Notes: generated from the sequence alone by a model not told the origin. 64,000 bases of DNA from Marisediminitalea oceani (GCF_003731635.1 NZ_RCUA01000053.1:1-64000), one strand, 5' to 3'. Positions 35,747 through 45,745 are shown, counted from the stretch's first letter. A program made the numbers and translations.

Positions 35747-36457
35747 AGTTCCCAACCAATTTCTTATTTGAATCCTTGCGACTTGTAATAAAAATACTGC
35801 TTCGCAAGGGGCTTATAAAATTTATCTATATTTAGGAAGGTAGTATTTGCCATACTGACACCAATACTACGAACGTCTTATAGTCACATGAGATCAATAA
35901 GGGAGTCAAGTAACAAGGTCTTAACCTCCTTACAAATCAAACCCGATTGCTTAGTCTGTAAGCAAATTCTTGTTAGTGGATATGAATATAAGGTTAAGCA
36001 ACTGTAATAAAGTTACGTATTCTAAACAACAAAATATTAGTTCATCCGATGAGATCGGTAAAATGCACTAAATTCGTCAACAACGCGTGATTATTATCGT
36101 CATTCTCTGTTGGCAATTGACATTATCGCGTTAATCCATGCTGTCACATTGACACTGCGTTCGGGAGTGCATTGGTCGCTGCAAATGGGCAATACATCTT
36201 CATATCCGGACAAAACATCGCCTGTAACAGGCATGGCGATGAGGCGATGAATGCTCTGACGCGTATCCGGGGAGAAACCAAATGCCAGACACCGGATATA
36301 ACAACCTGGTATCCATAGCCTTACCGGGCAGCCGCTTTAAACACATCGGCTTTATTGCTCCTTCCCCCGGCATGTTGCCGCGTAGTGTTGTACGTTAATC
36401 GTGCTTGTATATGCCAGACTTTGCCCCCTGTAACGGGTTCGTTGTTGAGCAGTCTGC
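35747..36457. other. 711-bp intergenic region
   Basis: Upstream of the TonB operon and downstream of the oxygenase-like gene, both on the minus strand. It must hold the TonB operon promoter, and a TATAAG hexamer is seen in AT-rich DNA around 35880 on the minus strand but without a -35 at normal spacing. Between 36100 and 36457 I see no gene, repeat or terminator I can support. Confidence 0.4.
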
Positions 36458-37066
36458 TTAGCTCGCCCGCCGATAGAAAAGAGGATAAATCAAGCGTGCC
36501 TGTTCCGGTGTTTTACCAAAGCTCGGGCCCGCATTGTGAAACAACCAGGGTCTGAATAATATAAGCCGGTTGAAGCGCATGGGTATGTGCGTAGTTAATT
36601 CCCACTTGTCGGGTTGTGTACCATGCTTAAGCAGGTGGTCATGCCAAAACGCATCAAAACTGCTTAGTCCCATGGCCTTAAGGTCATTTTGGGTCAGCGG
36701 GGCCTTATCACTGTTAAGCGCCTTATTGCGATAAAAGTCGGTGCCGCCCTGACAGTATTTATCATCCGTGAGATACAAAATACCTGACCAGTCACATTTA
36801 TCAATGTGCACCCCCCCCGCTCCGGTATCGCCTTCCATTGCGAGTCTGAACTTGCCATGACTGGTACCCTCAGCCGGTACCAGCTGTTCACCCACAATAT
36901 TACTCACCAATTGATCCAGCCCCTGGATGGTGAGTGCCTCGGCGGCATTGCGGCCAGGGAAATACTGCTCACCTTCAAGCTCCGGATACGGCGACCCCAG
37001 GGCTTTTTGTCGTAACGCGTCGGCGAAATCTAAAAAATCGTCAATTACGACTAATGTCTGATACAT
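36458..37066 (-). CDS. 2OG-Fe(II) oxygenase-like protein (DUF6445-type)
   Basis: About 202 residues. The iron-binding pattern of 2-oxoglutarate oxygenases is visible: His87-x-Asp89 in GGVHIDKCDW and His177 in RPWLFHNAGPSFG. An Arg in PEQARLIYPLF would hold 2-oxoglutarate. Similar proteins are found next to large TonB receptors in Alteromonadales. The start at 37066 has GGAGG 5 bases ahead, directly after the T-run of a terminator. It is 65 bp after the 1021-residue receptor. Substrate unknown. Confidence 0.72.
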   Translation of the reverse strand: MYQTLVVIDDFLDFADALRQKALGSPYPELEGEQYFPGRNAAEALTIQGLDQLVSNIVGEQLVPAEGTSHGKFRLAMEGDTGAGGVHIDKCDWSGILYLTDDKYCQGGTDFYRNKALNSDKAPLTQNDLKAMGLSSFDAFWHDHLLKHGTQPDKWELTTHIPMRFNRLILFRPWLFHNAGPSFGKTPEQARLIYPLFYRRAS

Positions 37067-37076
37067 CTCATCCTCC

Positions 37077-37110
37077 AAAAAAAAGCCGGGCATCTTTGCA
37101 GATGCCCGGC
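37077..37110 (-). terminator. Terminator between the receptor gene and the oxygenase-like gene
   Basis: Perfect 10-bp stem GCCGGGCATC/GATGCCCGGC with a 6-base loop (37085-37110), followed on the minus strand by eight Ts (37084-37077). The T-run is immediately followed by the GGAGG of the next gene, so read-through from the receptor gene controls that gene. Confidence 0.88.
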
Positions 37111-37131
37111 GTATCATTTTGTCAATACAAC

Positions 37132-40100
37132 TTAGAAGCTTGCTGTGACACCCATGTTGTAGGTTCTGCCATAGGTATAACGACCCACTGAGATTTCAAT
37201 TGGATTCGGATACCAATCGGTCGCGTTTTGTACGCTGGCACGTAACAGCAGGCTTTCTGTTAGCTGATAAGTGGCACCGATATCCACAGTCATCAGTGAA
37301 GGTACCTTGGTGTAAGGGTTACCATTCTGATCGATGTACTGCAGTGGCTCGGTTTGCTCTACGTTACGTTCAGTTTCGCCGGTGTAGTTGAAGTCAACAA
37401 ACGCAAACAAATCATCAAGCGCATAAGATACCTGCAGGTTAGCAGTCCAGTCTGGCTCGTCCCACTGGCCGGTATCATCCGTGAAGTCAAAACCGGTGTT
37501 AGAAATTTCGTTCTTACGCTGATTAAACATACGTAAGCTCCAGTTCAGATCACCACTGCCTTCACCGAAAAAGCCACCCACTAACGGATAGTCAGCAAGT
37601 TCGTTACGGTAGTTCATGGCATACTCGATACCTTCAAAATTACGTAATGCGGCGTTTACATACCCAGACGTAAAAGCATCAACAGCTGGGAACTGGCCGT
37701 TATCCATACGATTAAACTGACTACAGAAAGCATTCGGGAAGTCAGAGCCATCATAACAAGCATTTAAGATATCAGTCAGGCTGAAGCTTACAATCGCATC
37801 TGTCACGTCAATCTTGATGTAGTCAACAGACAGGTCAAGACCTTCTGCCCAGCTAGGCGTATAAACAATACCGTAGTTAACACTTTCAGCCTGTTCGTTG
37901 GCCAGTGAATCATTACCCCCGGTGAAACCACGACGCGAGGCGTTTTGGATTTCACTTAAGAATCCATCCGGAATACCATCGGCGGCACAGTTTGCAGCAC
38001 GGTTAGCAGGGTTCGGGCCATCACCAATGTTACGGCTGTCACATGGATCCGTTGCAAAGCTTGAGGTTTCAACAACCGGCAGGAACAATTCCGTAACCGC
38101 TGGTGCACGCACAGTTTCGGCGATGTTACCGCGAATCATCAGTTCTTCGAATGGACGCCAGTTAACGCCTACTGCCCATACGTCATCATCGCCAGAGCGG
38201 GAGTTATCGATACGACGATACGACGCATCCAAAGACAGCGAGTAGAATAATGGCACGTCCATATCGTCAGAGAAAACCGGCACGTTGATCTCTGCATACA
38301 TATCGTCAGTGCTATAGCCACCAGCAGTAGCGTTTGGCGAGAAACCAACTATGGTAGCTGTGCCGTCCGGACGGAACTCAGCGTACTCGGTACGACGCTC
38401 AACACCCGCGGCGAAAGCTAAAGGACCGGCTGGTAAATCAATTACTTCACCCGACAGGTAGGCGAACATAATTGATTGTTCAACACGGCTTTGACCCTGC
38501 GCGTTGTACAGTACGTAGTCTGCGGCGGCGTCGGTGATAGAACCGAATGGATTTAACGGAGCACAAGTACCAGAGCCCAGTACGTTTTCAGTCGATGTTA
38601 CACCTGAACCTGAAGGAATAAAGCCACCTTCAAAGTCCGGATCGTAGTTTGAACGACAGTCAATAGCACCAGTTTCCGGGTTGATACCCACATCCATTGC
38701 ATTTAACCACTTGGCAATGTCCACACTCTGACGCTGGGACGTAATGGTACTGATACCTTTCTGGTAACCCACTGACCAGTCGAATTCTTTGTCAGCCAGT
38801 TCAAACATACCGTTTAAGGTAGCATTAGCACTATATACAGAGGATTCGTTGATCACCTGACGTTGACCCAGGTTTACCCATGCCTTGTGCATGTAGAAAT
38901 TGCCAGGCCCACCCAGATAACCTTCGATCTCAGACCGGGCACTGTCGCTCAGGAATGGATTGTCGGTAGAGAACATCAGTGCTGCCCCATCACCGCCGAA
39001 GATACCTGAACTATACTGAACAGCCTGATAACCCTGGTTAGCGGCATCAGAACGGTTAGCAAAGAAAGACACATCGAGATAGATATCGTCAGTCAGTTCA
39101 TAGTTACCCAGCACGGTCAGGTTGTAACGCTCATAACCTTCACGCGCGGTGTTAGCTTCACCCAGATTCAGGCCGTCACCGCCTGAAGCCCATACTGCAT
39201 TGTTGGTTGGTGTACCCGGATCATAAGGTACAATGGTACCCGAACCGTCAGGATTAAACTGAATGAAGTTGCCATCCCATGCGCCGATACCAAAGTTAGT
39301 CAGTCCTAATGGTCCAGGCGTGATCAAACCTGAGTTTGACAGGATACCTGCACGAGGGTTGGGGAACAGACGTACCTGGTTTGACGGAATTTCGCCATCT
39401 GCATTTGGCACACCGTCTTCTTCAAACGGAGTAAACGACCCCCAGTCATTAGCTAAGCTAGAAACCCGCGCCGCTGCAATGTTATCTGCTTCGTTATATT
39501 CAAAGGCAACGGTAATGTTACCTTTGTTGTTATCAAAGTTGCCGCCCAGCAAAGTCCGTACAGACTGGTCGCTGGAAATGCCATCACGATAGGTGTAATC
39601 GTAAGAAATCTCGAAACCTTCATAGTCGCGTTTCAGGATATAGTTAACAACCCCGGCGACGGCGTCAGCACCGTATACCGGCGCACCACCCACTTTCATC
39701 ACTTCGACGCGGTCGATCAGTGATACCGGAATGTTGTTAACGTCAACCTGTGCACCCGGCGCACTACCGCCGCCAACTGGCGAGTTACTGGAGATAAAGC
39801 GGGTACCGTTAATCAGAGTAAGCGTACGCTGTGAGCCCAAACCGTATAAGCTGATGGTGTTCTGGCCCAGCCCCTGGTTACTTGCTGCAGTGTTACCGCC
39901 GATTTCCGGCGTAGTACCTGCAGCAACGCCTGGTAAGTCAAGCAGCGCGGTAATTGCGTTGGTCATACCGCGGTCACGAATGTAGCTGTCGTCAATGGAG
40001 TCAACTAACTGAGTAGGCTCCATATCGATACGCGAGATACGCGAACCGGTGACTTCGATTTTTTCAAGTGGTTTAACTTCTGTCTCTTCTGTCGCTTCGG

Positions 40101-40197
40101 TTTCCTGTGCGAAGGTTGGCATAGCAACCGCGACAGTTCCGAAAAGCAATGCCATACGCACACTACGCGATAGCTTTGACACGTTATTGTTATTCAT
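37132..40197 (-). CDS. Large TonB-dependent receptor
   Basis: 1021 residues with a signal peptide (cleavage near PTFAQE), a plug domain (PLEKIEVTGSRISRIDMEPT then DRVEVMKVGGAPVYGADAVAGVVN near 170) and a long barrel ending in MGVTASF. The plug start with VEVTGSRI and the size fit the oligosaccharide/peptide-type receptors numerous in Alteromonadales. It is paired with the oxygenase-like gene downstream. Ligand not predictable from sequence. Confidence 0.88.
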   Translation of the reverse strand: MNNNNVSKLSRSVRMALLFGTVAVAMPTFAQETEATEETEVKPLEKIEVTGSRISRIDMEPTQLVDSIDDSYIRDRGMTNAITALLDLPGVAAGTTPEIGGNTAASNQGLGQNTISLYGLGSQRTLTLINGTRFISSNSPVGGGSAPGAQVDVNNIPVSLIDRVEVMKVGGAPVYGADAVAGVVNYILKRDYEGFEISYDYTYRDGISSDQSVRTLLGGNFDNNKGNITVAFEYNEADNIAAARVSSLANDWGSFTPFEEDGVPNADGEIPSNQVRLFPNPRAGILSNSGLITPGPLGLTNFGIGAWDGNFIQFNPDGSGTIVPYDPGTPTNNAVWASGGDGLNLGEANTAREGYERYNLTVLGNYELTDDIYLDVSFFANRSDAANQGYQAVQYSSGIFGGDGAALMFSTDNPFLSDSARSEIEGYLGGPGNFYMHKAWVNLGQRQVINESSVYSANATLNGMFELADKEFDWSVGYQKGISTITSQRQSVDIAKWLNAMDVGINPETGAIDCRSNYDPDFEGGFIPSGSGVTSTENVLGSGTCAPLNPFGSITDAAADYVLYNAQGQSRVEQSIMFAYLSGEVIDLPAGPLAFAAGVERRTEYAEFRPDGTATIVGFSPNATAGGYSTDDMYAEINVPVFSDDMDVPLFYSLSLDASYRRIDNSRSGDDDVWAVGVNWRPFEELMIRGNIAETVRAPAVTELFLPVVETSSFATDPCDSRNIGDGPNPANRAANCAADGIPDGFLSEIQNASRRGFTGGNDSLANEQAESVNYGIVYTPSWAEGLDLSVDYIKIDVTDAIVSFSLTDILNACYDGSDFPNAFCSQFNRMDNGQFPAVDAFTSGYVNAALRNFEGIEYAMNYRNELADYPLVGGFFGEGSGDLNWSLRMFNQRKNEISNTGFDFTDDTGQWDEPDWTANLQVSYALDDLFAFVDFNYTGETERNVEQTEPLQYIDQNGNPYTKVPSLMTVDIGATYQLTESLLLRASVQNATDWYPNPIEISVGRYTYGRTYNMGVTASF

Positions 40198-40244
40198 TGT
40201 AATCCCCTGGATTGAGTATATTTTATTTTCTTATACTTCTATTT

Positions 40245-40277
40245 TGTAGCGCTATTGTTATTTAAGCAGTCGCTACA
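40245..40277. repeat. Inverted repeat TGTAGCG-N19-CGCTACA
   Basis: Seven-base perfect arms at 40245-40251 and 40271-40277, 48 bp before the start of the 1021-residue receptor. May be an operator or part of a leader hairpin. No function shown. Confidence 0.4.
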
Positions 40278-40660
40278 TAACAGAAAGCAATCTCGTTTTT
40301 AGCAAATAAATGCGCGGCATTCAAATGTTAGATTTCGATGAGGCGTAAAAAATATGGGACACTTTGCGGAACTTTTAGCAGCATTACAGGTCGAAGGGCG
40401 CTATTTGTTAGCGTTATATAAATTTATTTGAGTGTCTGTTGCAGAAAAATGTTAATGAAAAGAAAAATTGGGCGTGAGAATAGAATTTCATCAATATCAA
40501 ATTTTACTAAGTCACATTCTGATAGGTTATAACTATTAAAATTAGTGCTAATTGCAATCACTTTATAGCACAGGAGTTAATTTCGTAAGCTCCAGCCTGC
40601 CCTGACTACTATACATAACGTGACAGCGACTCAATTACCACTTATTTTTTACGGTCCAAA
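40278..40660. other. 383-bp intergenic stretch, no gene seen
   Basis: AT-rich region between the two large receptor genes. It should contain the promoter of the 1021-residue receptor. Apart from the inverted repeat at its left edge I see nothing I can support. Confidence 0.4.
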
Positions 40661-40689
40661 AAAAACCCCCGCATTCAGCGAGGGTTTTC
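40661..40689 (-). terminator. Terminator of the Oar-like receptor gene
   Basis: On the minus strand, AAAACCCTCGC pairs with GCGGGGGTTTT around a short loop with one bulge, ending in eight Ts. Located about 52 bp after the receptor stop codon. Confidence 0.75.
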
Positions 40690-40741
40690 ATATTGATCAC
40701 CTTATTAGCAATAAGGCAGTTGTTTAGCGCTCAACAAGCAC

Positions 40742-43681
40742 TTAGTACTTCAGGTTTAAGCTTAAACGAACGTAACGTGGTGACTGCCATGCAGTTGGCA
40801 AACCAAAGTTCGGGTTAACTGCACCAGAGCCTGCTACATCGCCTTCGTCGTCATAAATTTCGTTAACTTCAGTAACGGTATCGTTATTCAATACGTTAAA
40901 GATGTCAGCACGAACGGTCAGATCGTAATCTTCACCAAGGTCGAAGTTGTAAGACGCGGTCAGGTCAAGGTTCCAGTAGCTGTTGGTGCGGCCTTCAGAG
41001 CCACGCGGTGCCAGTACGCCATTTTTGTAGAATGACTCAGAGCCGTAGGCTTGAGCAAATACGTCAGTTGGGTGATAACCAAACGCGTTCTTCGGACGAC
41101 CGGTCCAGAACTGGAAGTTTGCACCAACATTAAAGTTTTCGGTTACCGCATAAGAGCCAAAGACTTTAACCTGATGGCGACGATCGTTTGGCAGGTCACC
41201 ATAAGCACCATCCAGCAGACCTGGTTGGTCAAACAGTGTAGTCAGACCCGCATCATCCTGACCGTTATCTGAACGAACATAACCTTCGTTGTTACCCCAG
41301 CTGTGTGACCAGGTATATGCTGCATTCAGCAACCAGACACCGTCCCAGGCTTTTTCGAAAGTCACGTCAACAGACGCATACTTACGAATAGATTCCGGAT
41401 AACCCAGATCTTCTGCAGACAGATCCATGAACACCATTTCACCGTTGGTACCTGGTAGTTCGTTGGTACCGATAAGCATATCAGAACCAGGGTTAGTCAG
41501 TACGTACTGGTGGAAACCAGTCCAGATATCAGAAACATCGCCATAGCCATTTTCAGCCGCCCAATCGATAACCGCTGCGTCAATTGCCACGTCTTCGATA
41601 GTGGTTGACAGTTCACGGTATGTCCCCTGGATAGCCATGCTCCAATCGTCAGTTAACTGGAACTGATAACCGGCAATAAATTCATCTGAATACATTGAGT
41701 CCATATTGGCATCAACGATGGCATCCGGAGAAGCCGCTTCGCCATTGGCAAAAATATCATCCGGGCGAGTTTGTGCGCCGGTCAGATTAGGAATACCCAG
41801 CGCTTCGTCGGCAAAGCCTTCAAACTCATAATATTCCTGAATGTAGGTTTCTGCGCCCGCTAAACGAATGTTGGTGTTTGCAGCAACCGGCAGATAGTAA
41901 CGGCCATAGCTCGCCCACACTTTAGACTCGCCGTCACCCATTACATCGTATACAGCGCCTAAACGCAGTGCCCACTGATTATCCAGCTTAACGAACGTTT
42001 CGCCATTGGCATTGAAGTTTTCAAATGAGTCATTACGGATACCCATATTGATTACTAAATTGTCAGTCGCCTGCCACTGGTCGTTGACATAAAATGCGAA
42101 GTTTTCAGATTCAAAATCACCACCCGCCTGATAGGTTCTGTGGCGAACCTGATAAATTTCTTCGGCAGGCGTGCTGTCATCAACATAGTACAGGTAGTAT
42201 GCACCACCGGAGTTGATAGTGTTGGCAGTTGCAGTTAGCTTCTCGTAGTCAACACCGAAACGGATAGCGTGGTCACCCACAAACCAGTCGGCATCCACAC
42301 GAATCACTTCACGCTCATCTTCACCTTGTTCTACTGAGAAGTTAGCAAACGTATTGGCAGGAACAAATGCCGCTGTGCTGTCGTAACGATAATAGACCGC
42401 CGGGTTGGCATCCAACGTACTGGCAGTGGTACGGTCCTGCTTATTGATACCGTACATGGCAGAGATAGAGAAATCGTCAGTCAGGATGCTGGTCCACTTA
42501 ACGCTAGCGTTGACACCACCTTCATTTTGCTCACTAACCGCTGCTTCACCGTCTTCGACACCGTCATAGAAGAAGCCCTGATTAATGATTGTGCTTCTTT
42601 CGTCAGAGAACGCAGTTAACTCCAGGATGTTGTTTTCAGTGACATACCAGTCTAATTTACCTACCCAGAATGTATCGTCGTCTTTGGTGGTGTAACGGTT
42701 TTCAAATACTTCACCGCCAACTAATGACTGAGAGCCATAATATCCGGTCTCAGTATCACGCGGATTAACAAGGAAGTAGTAGAACAGTTTATCTTCAATC
42801 AGTGCACCACTTGACCAAATGTTGTAATCAAGCTGATCACGCTCATCTTGAGCATTGTTGATGCGGTATAAATCATTTGAAGTATACTTAGAAGAAGGGC
42901 GATCCGCGCGCAGAGAGTCTGGCTCATAATAGGCATTTACGCCCCACTTAAACTCGTTGGTACCGCTTTTAATTTTCGCATTGATAACACCACCGGTTAC
43001 CCGTCCGAATTCCGCAGAATAACCGCCGGTTTTCACTTCAAATGTATCGTACATGTCAAATGGTGGTTCACTTGAACCCACACCCGTACGGAAGTTAGTA
43101 ATGTTCAGGCCATTCACGTAATAAGCGTTCTCACCTACTGACGCACCACCAATAGATGGCAGGTCACCAAACGCAGAGTCACCACGGGTCGTACCAGGAG
43201 CCAGAAGCGCTACCGACGTCAGGTTACGAGGAACCGGCACCTTTTCGAGTGTCAGAGAATCTACCACAATACCTGTGGTGGAACTGGTGATATCAACCAT
43301 TGCAATGGTAGAACCGGTGACTTCAATGGTTTCCATATCTTCGCTGACTAAAGAAACATTCAGGTTGGTTTTACCACTGATACCAACGGTAACGTTTTCC
43401 TGAACAGTGGTTTTGTAGCCACCTTTTTCAGCTGAAATAGTGTAGACGCCTGGTGGTAATAATGGAAAACGAAAAACACCGTTATCGTCTGATTCAACAG
43501 AACGGGTCAGGCCCGTTTGGCTGTTGGTGATGGTGATGGTTGCGTCGCTGATTTTGGTGCCGTCTGTTTGTACAGCATTACCCTGAATATAGCCTGTCGT
43601 GCCATCGGCGAATGCCGGTGCTGCCATCCCTAAGCTAACAGCAACTGCAAGCGCTGTTACGCTTTTTTTCATATTAATCAT
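40742..43681 (-). CDS. Oar-like TonB-dependent receptor with carboxypeptidase-regulatory domain
   Basis: About 979 residues. Signal peptide (cleavage near PAFADG), then a CarboxypepD_reg-like domain of about 80 residues (YIQGNAVQTDGTKISDATIT to VGISGKTNLNVSL), a plug with IEVTGSTIAMVDITSST and a barrel ending in LSLNLKY. This layout is that of Oar-type receptors. ATG at 43681 has GGGAG 8 bases ahead; the longer frame upstream has no ribosome site and lies in the intergenic region. A TyrR-box-like site is 177 bp upstream. Substrate unknown. Confidence 0.88.
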   Translation of the reverse strand: MINMKKSVTALAVAVSLGMAAPAFADGTTGYIQGNAVQTDGTKISDATITITNSQTGLTRSVESDDNGVFRFPLLPPGVYTISAEKGGYKTTVQENVTVGISGKTNLNVSLVSEDMETIEVTGSTIAMVDITSSTTGIVVDSLTLEKVPVPRNLTSVALLAPGTTRGDSAFGDLPSIGGASVGENAYYVNGLNITNFRTGVGSSEPPFDMYDTFEVKTGGYSAEFGRVTGGVINAKIKSGTNEFKWGVNAYYEPDSLRADRPSSKYTSNDLYRINNAQDERDQLDYNIWSSGALIEDKLFYYFLVNPRDTETGYYGSQSLVGGEVFENRYTTKDDDTFWVGKLDWYVTENNILELTAFSDERSTIINQGFFYDGVEDGEAAVSEQNEGGVNASVKWTSILTDDFSISAMYGINKQDRTTASTLDANPAVYYRYDSTAAFVPANTFANFSVEQGEDEREVIRVDADWFVGDHAIRFGVDYEKLTATANTINSGGAYYLYYVDDSTPAEEIYQVRHRTYQAGGDFESENFAFYVNDQWQATDNLVINMGIRNDSFENFNANGETFVKLDNQWALRLGAVYDVMGDGESKVWASYGRYYLPVAANTNIRLAGAETYIQEYYEFEGFADEALGIPNLTGAQTRPDDIFANGEAASPDAIVDANMDSMYSDEFIAGYQFQLTDDWSMAIQGTYRELSTTIEDVAIDAAVIDWAAENGYGDVSDIWTGFHQYVLTNPGSDMLIGTNELPGTNGEMVFMDLSAEDLGYPESIRKYASVDVTFEKAWDGVWLLNAAYTWSHSWGNNEGYVRSDNGQDDAGLTTLFDQPGLLDGAYGDLPNDRRHQVKVFGSYAVTENFNVGANFQFWTGRPKNAFGYHPTDVFAQAYGSESFYKNGVLAPRGSEGRTNSYWNLDLTASYNFDLGEDYDLTVRADIFNVLNNDTVTEVNEIYDDEGDVAGSGAVNPNFGLPTAWQSPRYVRLSLNLKY

Positions 43682-44232
43682 ATTTGTGTCTCCCTGGACC
43701 ACAATTGAAAATGTACGTCGATTTTTTCGACTTTTTATAAGGGGCTTACAACATTGCTCCCCACTGCATCTTACCGCCCGCCAGCATTCAGGGTCAATAT
43801 AAGCAAAAATTGCTGTTTCAATTAGTTCCGAATAATTTGGAATAATTAATTCCAATATGTAAACTTTAGCTTACAAATTGTAAATTTAAAGAAAACAAAT
43901 AAGTGTTCACTAACATTAAACTGATCGTTTTATCTGCATAGGCAAGCCTTAAAAGCAATATGCAATAAGCTTAATAGCCTTTTATTATCAGCATTTTCAC
44001 CATGATCTAAATGCAAATATACATAGAATTATTTATTCTCTTTTAACATTTTATTTGCAATAATAATTTCGAGATGAATTGTACGATAAGTCAGTTAAAT
44101 GACATAGCGAACTGTTTATAAAACAAACAGCTCAAAGTTGGTTGTGACGGGCACGCTGGCAATTAGGTGGAAAACTCGACATACCAATGAAACGCGCTAT
44201 AAATGTAAGTACCCTTCAAAATAGGATCTTTT
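43682..44232. other. 551-bp divergent intergenic region
   Basis: Between the Oar-like receptor (minus) and the ComFB-like gene (plus). Strongly AT-rich. It contains a TyrR-box-like site and no reading frame I would support. Confidence 0.45.
43858..43875. promoter_or_regulatory. Candidate TyrR box before the Oar-like receptor
   Basis: TGTAAA-CTTTAG-CTTACA, one base off the TyrR consensus TGTAAA-N6-TTTACA. Located 177 bp upstream of the receptor start, and tyrR is encoded 7 kb away. Distance and the mismatch make this uncertain. Confidence 0.4.
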
Positions 44233-44505
44233 ATGAAGTTAGATGACGATATCCACAATTACTACGAGCAGTTAGTATTAGAACGAGTTACTGACCTTGG
44301 TCTGAACAAGACTAAATCAGCAGATTACCTGGCCGACTTGTGTTGTCTGGCGTTAAATCAGGTACCACCACGGTATATTCGTTACGAAGTTGATATGGCC
44401 TTTTACTTACCACAAAGTGAACGTCAGCAAATGGAAATGAACGTTGAGTACGCTATCGACAAGGCAATCAAATATCTCGACCAGCCTAAAACGCAAAAAG
44501 AATAA
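44233..44505 (+). CDS. ComFB-like small protein
   Basis: 90 residues: DDDIHNYYEQLVLERVTDLG, then SADYLADLCCLALNQVPPRY, the pattern of the ComFB (late competence development) family. Members of this family have been reported as cyclic dinucleotide binders in other bacteria. AGGA lies before the ATG. It is convergent with, and almost touching, the 4.5S RNA gene. Role here unknown. Confidence 0.78.
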   Translation: MKLDDDIHNYYEQLVLERVTDLGLNKTKSADYLADLCCLALNQVPPRYIRYEVDMAFYLPQSERQQMEMNVEYAIDKAIKYLDQPKTQKE

Positions 44506-44513
44506 CAAAGATT

Positions 44514-44625
44514 GGGTGGCAGGCTTCCAGCCACATCCCGGCACATGAGTCGTCTGCTGCGGCTGCTCCCTTCCGGGCCTGACCGGGTTCACAGAGTATC
44601 ATTGCGGGAGGACCAAAAGCCCACC
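44514..44625 (-). ncRNA. ffs: Signal recognition particle 4.5S RNA
   Basis: The minus strand has the conserved SRP RNA apical domain (GGTCAGGCCCGGAAGGGAGC then AGCC) and the paired ends GGTGGGC / GCCTGCCACC, like E. coli ffs (114 nt). It forms one long hairpin that binds Ffh for membrane-protein targeting. Confidence 0.96.
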
Positions 44626-44637
44626 ATAGAAACTTGT

Positions 44638-44656
44638 GCGCTCCGTTTAGGAGCGC
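44638..44656 (-). terminator. Possible terminator after leucine dehydrogenase
   Basis: Seven-base stem GCGCTCC/GGAGCGC with a 5-base loop, 31 bp after the stop codon of the dehydrogenase gene. The downstream T-content is low, so termination may be weak. Confidence 0.45.
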
Positions 44657-44686
44657 GGCGCATTATGACGACTTGTTCGCTAAAGT

Positions 44687-45745
44687 TCAACCCCGCTTTG
44701 CAAATCGTTCCTCTGCGATGCGATTCGCCACCAGATTAGTCGGCGCATTTTCAGCTTCGGCGCGCTCATAAACTTCAATCAGGGTATCGCCAATTTTTGC
44801 CAGGTGCTCGCGCATAGCCTGGTCGGAGCTATCGGTTTGCTTTTGATGATAGATATCAATGATCCCGCCAGCGTTGATCACGTAATCCGGCGCATAACAA
44901 ATCCCTTTTTTGTGCAATACGGTGCCCAACTCTTCCCTGGCTAACTGGTTATTGGCCGCGCCGGCGATGATTTTGGCACGGATATCCGGCACCGACTCAT
45001 CGTTAATCGATGAGCCCATGGCGCAAGGAGCCAGCACATCCACCGGCAAAGTGAGAATTTCCTCTGGCGCTACTACCGTGGCTCCCAGTTCTTCCTGAGC
45101 GCGCGTTAATCCTTCCGGGAATATATCGGCTACGTATAACTCCGCTCCTTCTGCATGCAGCTGTTTAGCCAGTCGATAGCCCACATGCCCCATGCCCTGA
45201 ACCGCTACTTTTACACCGTTGAGATCACTGCCAAATATGTGTTTAACGGTTTGCTTTACCCCCACAAACACACCATAAGCGGTAGAGGGTGCAGGATTGC
45301 CTGTTGGCGTTTCCCCCAGCGCATTATACTGCGCTGAAGTCCCGGCAACATGCCGCGTTTGGGTCGCCACGGCCTTGAGATCATCAACGGTAATGCCGGA
45401 ATCTTCGGCAGTGATGTACTGTCCGCTCAAGCTTTCAACGAAGCGCCCCATCGACTGCATAAACGCGGCGCTTTTATCCTTACGTGGATCGCCAATAATG
45501 ACTGCTTTACCGCCCCCTTGCTGAAGGTTCGCCATGGCGGCTTTATAGGTCATACCTTTTGACAATCGCAACACGTCGGTGAGAGCTTCACTGCTATTGA
45601 GATAAGGCCACATCCGACAGCCACCCAGCGATGGGCCGAGATTGGTGTTGTGAATGGCAATAATCGCTTTCAGTCCGGTAACCGGATCAGAGTAAAACGC
45701 AACATGTTCATGGGCATCAAATTCTGAATGTTCAAACACAGACAT
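44687..45745 (-). CDS. ldh: Leucine/Glu/Phe/Val-type amino acid dehydrogenase
   Basis: 352 residues. Deaminates branched-chain amino acids with NAD+, opening them to catabolism. Typical motifs: SLGGCRMWPY, the catalytic Lys in KGMTYKAAMANLQQGGGKA, and the cofactor fold VAVQGMGHVGYRLAKQL near 180. It is divergent from an Lrp-type regulator and adjacent to the phenylalanine/tyrosine pathway, which suggests joint amino acid use. Exact substrate (Leu, Val or Phe) is not fixed by sequence. Confidence 0.9.
   Translation of the reverse strand: MSVFEHSEFDAHEHVAFYSDPVTGLKAIIAIHNTNLGPSLGGCRMWPYLNSSEALTDVLRLSKGMTYKAAMANLQQGGGKAVIIGDPRKDKSAAFMQSMGRFVESLSGQYITAEDSGITVDDLKAVATQTRHVAGTSAQYNALGETPTGNPAPSTAYGVFVGVKQTVKHIFGSDLNGVKVAVQGMGHVGYRLAKQLHAEGAELYVADIFPEGLTRAQEELGATVVAPEEILTLPVDVLAPCAMGSSINDESVPDIRAKIIAGAANNQLAREELGTVLHKKGICYAPDYVINAGGIIDIYHQKQTDSSDQAMREHLAKIGDTLIEVYERAEAENAPTNLVANRIAEERFAKRG

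Noticed and set aside
36100..36457. Possible gene or RNA downstream of the oxygenase-like gene
   Set aside because: No frame with start, ribosome site or family match and no clear hairpin-T-run was found.
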